Source: Streptomyces sp. NRRL F-525 (GTDB lineage Bacteria; Actinomycetota; Actinomycetes; Streptomycetales; Streptomycetaceae). Taken from it: a stretch of DNA of 64,000 nt. The DNA is taken from positions 54,655 through 118,654 of the forward strand of contig NZ_JNXE01000058.1 in assembly GCF_000716605.1 (NCBI RefSeq), given 5' to 3'. The notes under the pieces are model-generated. The model did not search any database and was not told the DNA's origin. It saw only the letters and a list, made by a program, of their open reading frames with translations. The first letter of the stretch is position 1, and each line of letters begins with the position of its first letter. Positions 25,844 to 36,454 of this stretch are shown in pieces. The position numbers and the translations under genes are program-made.

Positions 25844-26643
25844 GCTTCCGACGACCCGGAGGAGTCCGCCTCCGACGCCCCGGACAGGGCCGCCACCTCC
25901 GCCCCGGAGACATCCACCCGTACCCCCGACAACGCCGCCACCTCCGCCCGCAAGGCCCGCACCTCCTCCGCCAGCGCCTCGATCGCCAGGGTCTGACGCC
26001 GTTCCTCCACGTCGTCCTTCTCGAAGCGGGCGATGAACCACGTGGCGATGTTCGCGGTGACGACACCGAGCAGCGCGATGCCGGACAGCATCAGCCCGAC
26101 GGCGATCATCCGCCCGAGCCCGGTGGTCGGCGCGTGGTCCCCGTACCCCACCGTCGTCATCGTGGTGAAGGACCACCACACGGCGTCACCCAGCGTCCGG
26201 ATGTTCCCGTTGGGCGAGTCGCGTTCGACGGACAGGACCGCCAGCGAACCGAACATCAGCAGCCCGATCACCGCGCCGGCGACATACGTCGTCAGCTGGA
26301 TCTGCGAGGCCATCCGGGCCCGGCGTCCGACGAGTATCAGCGTCGACACCATGCGCAGCAGCCGTAACGGCTGCAGTATCGGCAGCACGACCGCGCACAG
26401 GTCCATCCAGTGCGTCCGCACGAACCGCCGCCGGTCCCGGGACATCGCCAGCCGCATCAGATAGTCGGCGGCGAACGCCCCCCACACCACCCACTCGACC
26501 ACCGTGCAGACCGTCGTCAGCCGGTGCCCGGCGGTCGAGTCCACGATCGGCACGGCATAGGCAACGGCAAACCCGACCGCGAGCGCCAGCAGCGGCCGCT
26601 GAGTCCGCTGCTCCCAACGAGCTTGTGCCGATGGTTCGTTCAT
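25819..26643 (-). CDS. Six-helix potassium channel of the voltage-gated type
   Basis: The 274-residue protein has six membrane helices. An S4-like segment carries spaced arginines (QPLRLLRMVSTLILVGRRAR), and the selectivity filter TTVGYGD (Val165-Asp169 region) follows the pore helix WWSFTTM. After S6 comes a cytosolic helix with heptad character (EERRQTLAIEALAEEVRALRAEVAAL, about residues 205-240), probably a tetramerising coiled coil. The low-complexity tail repeats EVAALSG. This is a bacterial Kv-like channel. The tail and stop codon lie in a tandem duplication. Confidence 0.9.
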   Translation of the reverse strand: MNEPSAQARWEQRTQRPLLALAVGFAVAYAVPIVDSTAGHRLTTVCTVVEWVVWGAFAADYLMRLAMSRDRRRFVRTHWMDLCAVVLPILQPLRLLRMVSTLILVGRRARMASQIQLTTYVAGAVIGLLMFGSLAVLSVERDSPNGNIRTLGDAVWWSFTTMTTVGYGDHAPTTGLGRMIAVGLMLSGIALLGVVTANIATWFIARFEKDDVEERRQTLAIEALAEEVRALRAEVAALSGVRVDVSGAEVAALSGASEADSSGSSEAVPSGAGR

Positions 26644-26703
26644 GCCCGCATGTTAGGGCGGTGGGGGTGGACTGATGGGCTGCCCCGAAGGGGCCGCCCT
26701 CCA

Positions 26704-26732
26704 GGGGCGCGGGGAACTGCGCGACCAGCCCC
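26704..26732 (+). repeat. 29-bp hairpin repeat (K+ channel/aceE)
   Basis: An exact core copy, lying upstream of the K+ channel start and downstream of the aceE stop. It is one of the few copies between genes in the same orientation; here it can act as the aceE terminator. Confidence 0.9.
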
Positions 26733-26753
26733 CACGCACCCGCAGGCAAAAAA

Positions 26754-29501
<2,748 letters not shown>

Positions 29502-29882
29502 GCTGTTCCTTACGTGTCAGAGGGGAAAACGTGTCAGAGGGGGGGAGGAGGAGGGGAGCTGCACCGTTCCCCATGGTCTACCGCAGGGCGGCAATCGTCA
29601 TCTCTACCGTGAGGTAACCGTGACTCGTTTAGCAAAGTCATTCGAGTCGCGTACCCTCGGAGGGTTCTCAAACGTGCAAACCGGGCAGAACGCTGTGGTG
29701 TACGTCACCGGCGGCCGCGATAGCGTGCCTGGAGTTGCGGCGACACGGCCAGGATCGTCACCGTTTCGGCGTTCCGAATCGCCGGGTACTTGCGCGATCC
29801 GGCCCGTCCGTGTGGACTACGGCCAATGCTTCGCGCACGCGCGATGCTGGACATTCATCAAGACATGATCAGGAGGCAACCC
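29502..29882. other. 381-bp divergent control region between aceE and DUF3052
   Basis: No gene is seen. The aceE-proximal side has a 14-bp direct repeat ACGTGTCAGAGGGG at 29512-29525 and 29529-29542, centres 17 bases apart. Near 29605 a small dyad TACC-GTGA-GGTA occurs. The DUF3052 side ends in the ribosome binding site AGGAGG. The promoters cannot be assigned with confidence. Confidence 0.5.
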
Positions 29883-30320
29883 GTGAGCGCGACCGCGGAC
29901 CACGCGGAGGAGCGGACGAACCCTGCCGTCAGGCTGGGGTTCCAGCCCGAGCAGGTGGTCCAGGAGATCGGCTACGACGACGACGTAGACCAGGAACTCC
30001 GCGAGGCCATTGAAGAAGTCATCGGCAGCGACCTGGTGGACGAGGACTACGACGACGTCGCCGATGCCGTGGTGCTGTGGTTCCGCGACGAGGACGGCGA
30101 CCTGACCGACGTGCTGGTGGACGCCATCTCGTACGTCGAGGAGGGCGGCTCGATCCTGCTGCTGACGCCGAAGACCGGCCGTGACGGCTACGTCGAGCCC
30201 AGCGACATCTCGGAAGCCGCCACGACCGCGGGCCTTTCCGCGGCCAAGAGCGTCAGCGTGGGCAAGGACTGGAGTGGCAGCCGGCTGGTGACGCCCAAGG
30301 CAGCCAAGTCCAAGAGGTAG
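29883..30320 (+). CDS. DUF3052 family protein
   Basis: The 145-residue acidic protein starts with GTG 7 bases after AGGAGG. The sequence RLGFQPEQVVQEIGYDDDVD, LVDEDYDDVADAVVLWFRDEDGDLTD and LLLTPKTGRDG is that of the actinobacterial DUF3052 family, whose function is unknown. It looks like a degenerate nucleotide- or SAM-binding-like fold without catalytic residues I can name. It stands between divergent aceE and a peroxiredoxin gene, a conserved Streptomyces arrangement. Confidence 0.85.
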   Translation: MSATADHAEERTNPAVRLGFQPEQVVQEIGYDDDVDQELREAIEEVIGSDLVDEDYDDVADAVVLWFRDEDGDLTDVLVDAISYVEEGGSILLLTPKTGRDGYVEPSDISEAATTAGLSAAKSVSVGKDWSGSRLVTPKAAKSKR

Positions 30321-30458
30321 TCGCCGGAGGTACCTCGATCGTTGAATCCCGGACGGGCTGGCCACGCCAGCCCGTCCGTCCGCATGCGGTGATCGCTGCG
30401 TAGGGTGGTCGCAGGGTGGACTCACCCGAACAGCCCCACCGAAGGGATGCAGGACGAG

Positions 30459-30917
30459 ATGGCGATCCAGGTCGGCGACAAGGCCCCCGATTTCGAGCTC
30501 AAGGACAACCACGGCGCGACCGTGAAGCTGTCCGACTTCCGGGGCGACAAGAACGTGGTGCTGCTCTTCTACCCCTTCGCCTTCACCGGCGTCTGCACCG
30601 GCGAACTGTGCTCCCTGCGCGACAACCTGCCGCAGTTCACCGACCGCGACACCCAGCTCCTCGCGGTCTCGAACGACTCCATCCACACCCTGCGCGTCTT
30701 CGCCGAGCAGGAGGGCCTGGAGTACCCGCTGCTCTCCGACTTCTGGCCGCACGGCAACACTTCGCGCGCCTACGGCGTCTTCGACGAGGACAAGGGCTGC
30801 GCCGTGCGCGGGACCTTCGTCATCGACAAGGAGGGCGTCGTGCGCTGGACGGTCGTCAACGGCCTGCCGGACGCGCGGGACCTCAACGAGTACGTGAAGG
30901 CGCTCGACAGCCTGTGA
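30459..30917 (+). CDS. AhpE-type one-Cys peroxiredoxin
   Basis: The 152-residue protein has the peroxiredoxin fold with the peroxidatic Cys46 in [12 protein letters not shown], and Thr and Arg partners in the usual places. It reduces peroxides in the cytosol, with a thiol cofactor regenerating it. The second Cys (Cys51) is five residues on, as in AhpE/BCP subgroup proteins. ATG 30459 is preceded by GGACGAG; ATG 30447 is a weaker option. It lies just upstream of the ter stress genes. Confidence 0.9.
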   Translation: MAIQVGDKAPDFELKDNHGATVKLSDFRGDKNVVLLFYPFAFTGVCTGELCSLRDNLPQFTDRDTQLLAVSNDSIHTLRVFAEQEGLEYPLLSDFWPHGNTSRAYGVFDEDKGCAVRGTFVIDKEGVVRWTVVNGLPDARDLNEYVKALDSL

Positions 30918-31030
30918 TTGTTAGGTTCCAGAGCCTGCGAGGGTCGGGAACCCGTCACTAGGATCGAGACGTTGATCCGATACCGACGCACTACGGGGCA
31001 TCCCCGCCCCTGGACACCAATGGAGGACTC

Positions 31031-31606
31031 GTGGGAGTCAGCCTCAGCAAGGGCGGCAACGTATCACTGACCAAGGAGGCCCCGGGCCTGACCGCGGTCA
31101 TCGTCGGTCTGGGGTGGGACGTCCGCACCACCACCGGCACCGACTTCGACCTCGACGCCAGCGCACTCCTGCTGAACAGCGCGGGCAAGGTCGCCAGTGA
31201 CGCGAACTTCGTCTTCTTCAACAACCTCAAGAGCCCCGACGGCTCCGTCGAGCACACCGGTGACAACACCACCGGTGAGGGCGAGGGCGACGACGAGGCG
31301 ATCAAGGTGAACCTCGCGGCGGTCCCGGCGGACGTCGACAAGATCACCTTCCCGGTCTCGATCTACGACGCCGAGAACCGCCAGCAGTCCTTCGGCCAGG
31401 TCCGCAACGCGTTCATCCGCGTGGTGAACCAGGCCGGCGGCGCCGAGATCGCCCGCTACGACCTCTCCGAGGACGCCTCGACCGAGACGGCCATGGTCTT
31501 CGGCGAGCTGTACCGCAACGGCGCGGAGTGGAAGTTCCGCGCCATCGGCCAGGGCTACGCCTCGGGCCTGCGCGGCATCGCCCAGGACTTCGGCGTCAAC
31601 GTCTGA
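31031..31606 (+). CDS. TerD family stress-response protein (first copy)
   Basis: The 191-residue protein is a canonical Ter[26 protein letters not shown] and the Asp/Glu-rich loop [12 protein letters not shown], which bind calcium in family members, and the ending [14 protein letters not shown]. It starts with GTG behind GGAGG. TerD proteins are cytosolic, Ca2+-binding, and act with TerC in tellurite, phage, colicin or general envelope and DNA stress responses. It is followed by a second terD with strong hairpins between. Confidence 0.93.
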   Translation: MGVSLSKGGNVSLTKEAPGLTAVIVGLGWDVRTTTGTDFDLDASALLLNSAGKVASDANFVFFNNLKSPDGSVEHTGDNTTGEGEGDDEAIKVNLAAVPADVDKITFPVSIYDAENRQQSFGQVRNAFIRVVNQAGGAEIARYDLSEDASTETAMVFGELYRNGAEWKFRAIGQGYASGLRGIAQDFGVNV

Positions 31607-31626
31607 CGTCCGGGCGTCTGCCGTAC

Positions 31627-31703
31627 GGGCGTCCGGGGTACGGACGCCCGACGTACGGAGGCTTCACCGCCCGGGCGCCGCACGGTTCGCGTGCGGCGCC
31701 CGG
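31627..31703. promoter_or_regulatory. Two strong hairpins between the terD copies
   Basis: GGGCGTCCG/CGGACGCCC forms a 9-base stem (31627-31649), and CCGGGCGCCGCAC/GTGCGGCGCCCGG forms a perfect 13-base stem with a 7-base loop (31671-31703). No U-run follows, so partial termination or mRNA protection is more likely than a full stop. Confidence 0.6.
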
Positions 31704-31767
31704 GGGTCTCCCCTCCGGGGGAGTGCAGGACAACCAAAGAAGCATCGCCTCGGGGAGGACCAGCACT

Positions 31768-32343
31768 ATGGGCGTCACGCTCGCCAAGGGGGGCAATGTC
31801 TCCCTGTCCAAGGCCGCACCGAACCTCACGAACGTCCTGATCGGCCTCGGCTGGGACGCACGCTCCACCACCGGAGCCGACTTCGACCTCGACGCCAGCG
31901 CGCTGCTGTGCAACGGCGGCCGGGTGCTGGGCGACGAGTGGTTCATCTTCTACAACCAGCTCACCAGCCCGGACGGTTCGGTGGAGCACACCGGCGACAA
32001 CCTCACCGGTGAGGGCGAGGGTGACGACGAGTCGATCCTGGTCGACCTCGCCAAGGTGCCGGCCAACGTCGACAAGATCGTCTTCCCGGTCTCCATCCAC
32101 GACGCCGACAACCGGGGCCAGACCTTCGGCCAGGTCAGCAACGCCTTCATCCGCGTGGTCAACCAGGCCGACGGCCAGGAGCTGGCCCGCTACGACCTCT
32201 CCGAGGACGCCTCGACCGAAACGGCCATGATCTTCGGCGAGCTCTACCGCTACCAGGGCGAGTGGAAGTTCAGGGCGGTCGGCCAGGGGTACGCGTCCGG
32301 GCTGCGGGGCATCGCCCTGGACTTCGGGGTCAACGTCTCGTAA
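31768..32343 (+). CDS. TerD family stress-response protein (second copy)
   Basis: The 191-residue protein is close to the first TerD (about three quarters identical by eye), with [11 protein letters not shown], the loop [12 protein letters not shown] and the ending [15 protein letters not shown]. The ATG at 31768 follows GGGGAGG. The duplication in tandem suggests homo- and hetero-oligomers or dosage. It precedes a damaged terC gene. Confidence 0.93.
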   Translation: MGVTLAKGGNVSLSKAAPNLTNVLIGLGWDARSTTGADFDLDASALLCNGGRVLGDEWFIFYNQLTSPDGSVEHTGDNLTGEGEGDDESILVDLAKVPANVDKIVFPVSIHDADNRGQTFGQVSNAFIRVVNQADGQELARYDLSEDASTETAMIFGELYRYQGEWKFRAVGQGYASGLRGIALDFGVNVS

Positions 32344-32448
32344 AGGCGTTATCCACACCGGCTGTCCCGGTCGGCGGAGTCTCCCTCTAGACTCAGTGCT
32401 CGACGTCAAATTTTAAGTAAAGCCGAGTGCGGCGCGGGGGAAGACCCT

Positions 32449-32469
32449 CCCCCAGACTCCGTCTGGGGG
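32449..32469. repeat. Small hairpin element upstream of terC
   Basis: CCCCCAGAC/GTCTGGGGG forms a 9-base stem with a 3-base loop, within the stretch CCCTCCCCCAGACTCCG... that is a common small interspersed motif in Streptomyces. It sits in the terC leader, 28 bases before the GTG. Confidence 0.6.
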
Positions 32470-32496
32470 AACCCCCAACACACGATTGGGTAGCCA

Positions 32497-33397
32497 GTGC
32501 TTCTGAAAACCTTCGGCTGGTCGTTCGCGGTCACCGCGCTCGGCCTTGTCGCAGCGGCGTTCTACGGGGGGTGGGAAGCCTTCGGCATCGTGGCGATCCT
32601 GGCCGTCCTGGAGATCTCGCTGTCCTTCGACAACGCGGTGGTCAACGCCGGGATCCTGAAGAAGATGTCCGCCTTCTGGCAGAAGATCTTCCTCACCATC
32701 GGTGTCCTGATCGCCGTCTTCGGCATGCGGCTGGTGTTCCCCGTCGTCATCGTCGCGGTCACCGCCAAGATCGGCCCGATCGACGCGGTCGACCTCGCGC
32801 TCAACAACAAGGACCACTACCAGCAGCTGGTCACCGACGCCCACCCGGCGATCGCGGCCTTCGGCGGCATGTTCTTGCTGATGATCTTCCTCGACTTCAT
32901 CTTCGAGGATCGCGACATCCAGTGGCTGCGCTGGATCGAGCGCCCGCTCGCCAAGCTCGGCAAGGTCGACATGCTGTCGGTCTGCATCGCGCTGATCGTC
33001 CTGCTGATCACCTCGTTCACCTTCGCGGCCCACGCCCACCAGCACGGCGGCGCGCACGCGGACAAGGCGCAGACGGTCCTGATCGCCGGTATCTCCGGCC
33101 TGATCACGTACATGATCGTCGGCGGACTCTCCGGCTACTTCGAGGACAAGCTCGAGGAAGAGGAGGAGCGGCGACTACGTCTACCTGGAGCACGGCGCGC
33201 ACTACGCGATCGGCGCCCTGGCCGTGATCCTCATGGTCACCATCCAGTACCAGATCAACGAGGTCATCACCGGCCTGGTCGGCGTCGTACTGATCGGCTG
33301 GTCCTTCTGGTCCTCGGTCCGCAGGAACAAGGCCCTCGCGGAAGCCGAGGGAAAAGCAGGCTCGGACGAGAAGACTGAGGTCCCGTCCGGGGTGTGA
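32497..33397 (+). pseudogene. terC: terC (DUF475 type) with internal deletion and frameshift
   Basis: The frame starts at GTG and encodes a good TerC/DUF475 membrane protein as far as LEEEEER near 33170, including SFDNAVVN (43-50) and several helices. It then continues as an Arg/Pro-rich shadow to 33378. From 33173 the correct C-terminus (DYVYLEHGAHYAIGALAVIL and WSFWSSVRRN) is encoded in the next frame and ends at 33397. The expected segment between, with the second acidic helix SFDGVIG, is missing; by memory of relatives, roughly 80-90 residues are gone. So this is a deletion, not just a frameshift. It may be a real loss of TerC or an assembly error at a repeat. Confidence 0.75.
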
Positions 33398-33513
33398 CAA
33401 GCTCCCTGGTAAGGGAACGCTTCTGTTCGGGGCGGCCGTCGAGGACATGTCCTCTGTCTGGCCGCCCCGACGGCTTTGTCATACGCAGTGTGGACGCGAA
33501 CGTGGGGGCGGGA

Positions 33514-34248
33514 ATGGGCTTCTTCGACGGAATCTGGCGGCGCGAGGCCGACTTCGACTCGGGCAGCGCGGCCAGCAACGCGATCGAACTGACCAAACGG
33601 CACCACCAGGTCTCGCTCACCAAGCAGGGCGCGGCCACCGGCAACCTCCGCGTCAACCTCACCTGGCGGATGCGGACCTCCGACATAGGCGGCCTCCAGC
33701 GCGACAGCCTCCTGCGCCACCCCTTCAAGGCGCTGAAGCCCCCGGAGGTCATGGGTCACAGCCAGAGCATGGTCAACGTGGACCTCGACCTCGGCTGCCT
33801 CTACGAACTGATGGACGGCACCAAGGGCGTCGTCCAGCCCCTCGGCGGCCTCCTGGGAGACGTCAACTCACCCCCGTACGTGAAGCTCAGCGGCGACGAC
33901 CGCTTCGGCTCCGCGTCCGGCGAGACGATGTACGTCAACCTCGACCACCGCGACCAGATCAAGCGCCTCCTGGTCTTCGTCTACATCTACGACCAGACCC
34001 CCGCCTTCGACCGCACCCACGCGATCGTCACCCTCTACCCCAGCAACGGCCCCCGCATCGAGATAGGCCTCGACGAACGCCACCCCCAGGCCCGCTCCTG
34101 CGCGGTCGTAATGATCGAGAACGTCAAGGGGGAACTGGTCGTCCGCCGAGAGGTGAAGTTCGTCTACGGCTTCCAGGCGGAGCTGGACCGGTTGTACGGG
34201 TGGGGCCTGCAGTGGGGGCGGGGTTACAAGACAAAGGTGGAGCGATAG
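33514..34248 (+). CDS. TerD-domain protein of the TerA/TerZ-like group
   Basis: The 244-residue protein opens MGFFDGIWRR and has one diverged TerD domain with VDLDLGCLYEL, DDRFGSASGE and the strand LLVFVYIYD. The usual TerD end is replaced by a KFVYGFQAELDRLYGWGLQWG tail. It would act in the same cytosolic complex as TerD. I chose ATG 33514; an upstream GTG (33490) is possible. It follows the broken terC and converges on another terD. Confidence 0.85.
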   Translation: MGFFDGIWRREADFDSGSAASNAIELTKRHHQVSLTKQGAATGNLRVNLTWRMRTSDIGGLQRDSLLRHPFKALKPPEVMGHSQSMVNVDLDLGCLYELMDGTKGVVQPLGGLLGDVNSPPYVKLSGDDRFGSASGETMYVNLDHRDQIKRLLVFVYIYDQTPAFDRTHAIVTLYPSNGPRIEIGLDERHPQARSCAVVMIENVKGELVVRREVKFVYGFQAELDRLYGWGLQWGRGYKTKVER

Positions 34249-34258
34249 CTCCCCTTCA

Positions 34259-34287
34259 GGGGCGCGGGGAACTGCGCGACAAGCCCC
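34259..34287 (+). repeat. 29-bp hairpin repeat (between converging ter genes)
   Basis: A core copy with ACAAG in place of ACCAG, lying between the converging ends of the TerD-domain genes at 34248 and 34324. Confidence 0.88.
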
Positions 34288-34323
34288 CACCGGGCCCGCG
34301 CCCAAAAGACAACGCACCCACTC

Positions 34324-35097
34324 TCAGATGAACTGCGGCCCCTGCGGCGGCAAACGGAAGTCCGGATCCGGCGCGGTAGCAACAGGCACCGGCTGCGGAT
34401 ACCCGTACGTCCCCGCCGGCGCCGTCTGCGGATACCCGTACGCCGGCTGAGTCGCCGGCTCCTCGGACGGGGGGTACCCGTACCCGGACTGCACCGGAAC
34501 CGCCGGAGGCAACGGCTGCGAGACCTCGGGAACGGCCCCCGCAGCCACCCCCTCCGACTCGTCCACCGTGATCCCGAAGTCCATCGCCAACCCACGCAAC
34601 CCGTTGGCGTACCCCTCACCCAGCGCCCGGAACTTCCACCCGTCCCCCCGCCGGTACAGCTCCCCGCAGATCAGCGCGGTCTCCTCACCGGTCTCCGGCT
34701 TGATGTCGAAATACAGCAGCGGCTCACCCTCGGCGACACCCGCGTCGTACAGCAGGATGCGCAGCCCTTGTACGCGGTCGAAGGTGTTGTCCTCCGCCGA
34801 AGCGACCACCAGAATCCGGCTGACTTCGGGCTCGACACCGGCGAGATCTGTCTGGATCGTGTCGGTAGGCCCCTCCGCGACACGCTTCTTGCCGAGCCAC
34901 CAGACCTTCCCGGAGGGGTGCCGGGGCTGGTTGTAGAAGACGAAGTCCTCGTCGGAACGCACCTGACCGGCGGGGCCGAGGAGCAGCGCGGAGGCATCCA
35001 CGTCCGGGACCCCCTGCCCGGGGGTCCAGCGCAGCACGGCACGTACCGTGGTGGCTTCCAGCGGGACGTTCGACCCCTTCAGCATCGCGTGCGTCAT
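34324..35097 (-). CDS. TerD family protein with Tyr/Pro-rich tail
   Basis: The 257-residue protein has a TerD domain (residues 1-175; [31 protein letters not shown] and [14 protein letters not shown]). A low-complexity tail of about 80 residues follows, rich in Pro, Gln, Ala and Tyr and containing YGYP three times. Such tails can mediate weak self-association or binding to other proteins. It is transcribed divergently from the citrate-lyase-like gene, so the gap 35098-35273 controls both arms of the ter module. Confidence 0.9.
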   Translation of the reverse strand: MTHAMLKGSNVPLEATTVRAVLRWTPGQGVPDVDASALLLGPAGQVRSDEDFVFYNQPRHPSGKVWWLGKKRVAEGPTDTIQTDLAGVEPEVSRILVVASAEDNTFDRVQGLRILLYDAGVAEGEPLLYFDIKPETGEETALICGELYRRGDGWKFRALGEGYANGLRGLAMDFGITVDESEGVAAGAVPEVSQPLPPAVPVQSGYGYPPSEEPATQPAYGYPQTAPAGTYGYPQPVPVATAPDPDFRLPPQGPQFI

Positions 35098-35273
35098 GCG
35101 GTCATCCTGCCCTCTCGGTCCTGGTCACGACAACGTGGGGGTTCGGACACCGACACGGCCGAGTTACCTGAAGTTCATGCCGGGCGGGAACCCCTGACAT
35201 GGGTTTGTACGTACTATTACCGGCCACCTATCGAAAACAATCACGAACCACAACGTCACCACGGGGGAGCTTT

Positions 35274-36440
35274 ATGCGTCATTTCGGGCACATTGCCCCT
35301 GAGGTACGGCAGCGTCTCTTCTTCCAGGAGCCGTGCGAGTTCGACGCGGACTCCCCGGCCCGGCTGCTCGCCGCGGCCCTGGGCGCCACGCTCTACAGCC
35401 CGGCCACCCGCCCCCACCTCGCCGACGACATCGTCAAGCTGGCGGGCCGCGGCGTCGTGTCGATGGTGCTGTGCCTGGAGGACTCGATCGGCGACGAGGA
35501 CGTACCCGCCGCCGAGGAGAACCTGGTCCAGCAGTTCACCGAGCTGGCCGCCCGCCCGGACACCGAGCTTCCGCTGCTGTTCATCCGGGTCCGCGTGCCC
35601 GACCAGATCCCCGATCTCGTACGCCGCATGGGTCCCGCCGTGGAACTGCTCTCCGGTTTCGTGATGCCGAAGTTCACCGAGGAGAGCGGCACGCCCTTCC
35701 TGGAGGCGCTGGCCGCGGCGGAGGCGGCGAGCGGGCACCGGCTGTTCGGCATGCCGGTCCTGGAATCGCCCGAGCTGCTGTACCGCGAGTCGCGCGTGGA
35801 GACCCTGGAGGGCATCTCCCGCGCGGTCGACAAGTACCGCGACCGCGTCCTCGCCCTGCGCCTCGGCGTGACGGACTTCTGCTCCTCCTACGGCCTGCGC
35901 CGCGCCTCCGACATGACGGCCTACGACGTCCAGATCGTCGCCAACGTGATCGGTGACGTGGTGAACATGCTGGGCCGCGCCGACGGCACCGGCTTCACCG
36001 TGACCGGCCCGGTGTGGGAGTACTTCCGGGTCCAGGAGCGCATGTTCAAGCCGCAGCTGCGCCGCAGCCCCTTCCTGGAGGGCCAGGCGGAGGAGCTGCG
36101 CGAGGCGCTGATCGAGCACGCGATGGACGGCCTGCTGCGCGAGATCGCTCTCGACCAGGCCAACGGGCTGCTGGGCAAGACCTGCATCCACCCCACCCAC
36201 GTGCTGCCCGTGCACGCGCTGTCCGTGGTCAGCCACGAGGAGTTCTGCGACGCGCAGGACATCCTGCGGCCGGAGCGGGGCGGCGGGGGAGTGCTGCGCT
36301 CGGCGTACACGAACAAGATGAACGAGGTGAAGCCGCACCGCGCCTGGGCCGAGCGGACGATGCTGCGCGCCGAGATCTTCGGGGTCGCACGCGAGGACGT
36401 CGGCTTCGTGGAGCTGCTCGCCGCCGGAATCCCCGGCTGA
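35274..36440 (+). CDS. HpcH/HpaI-type C-C lyase of the ter module
   Basis: The 388-residue protein has an HpcH/citrate-lyase-beta TIM barrel: VSMVLCLEDSIGDEDV, LFIRVR, the Asp/Glu metal-binding region and LGVTDFCSSYGLRR. It starts at ATG 35274 behind GGGGGAG. In ter gene clusters this lyase is the first gene of a predicted biosynthetic arm making a nucleoside-like compound together with phosphoribosyltransferases and a HAD phosphatase; the reaction has not been shown. It lies 14 bases upstream of the PRTase fusion and is clearly in one operon with it. Confidence 0.85.
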   Translation: MRHFGHIAPEVRQRLFFQEPCEFDADSPARLLAAALGATLYSPATRPHLADDIVKLAGRGVVSMVLCLEDSIGDEDVPAAEENLVQQFTELAARPDTELPLLFIRVRVPDQIPDLVRRMGPAVELLSGFVMPKFTEESGTPFLEALAAAEAASGHRLFGMPVLESPELLYRESRVETLEGISRAVDKYRDRVLALRLGVTDFCSSYGLRRASDMTAYDVQIVANVIGDVVNMLGRADGTGFTVTGPVWEYFRVQERMFKPQLRRSPFLEGQAEELREALIEHAMDGLLREIALDQANGLLGKTCIHPTHVLPVHALSVVSHEEFCDAQDILRPERGGGGVLRSAYTNKMNEVKPHRAWAERTMLRAEIFGVAREDVGFVELLAAGIPG

Positions 36441-36454
36441 ATCGCAAGGGACGT

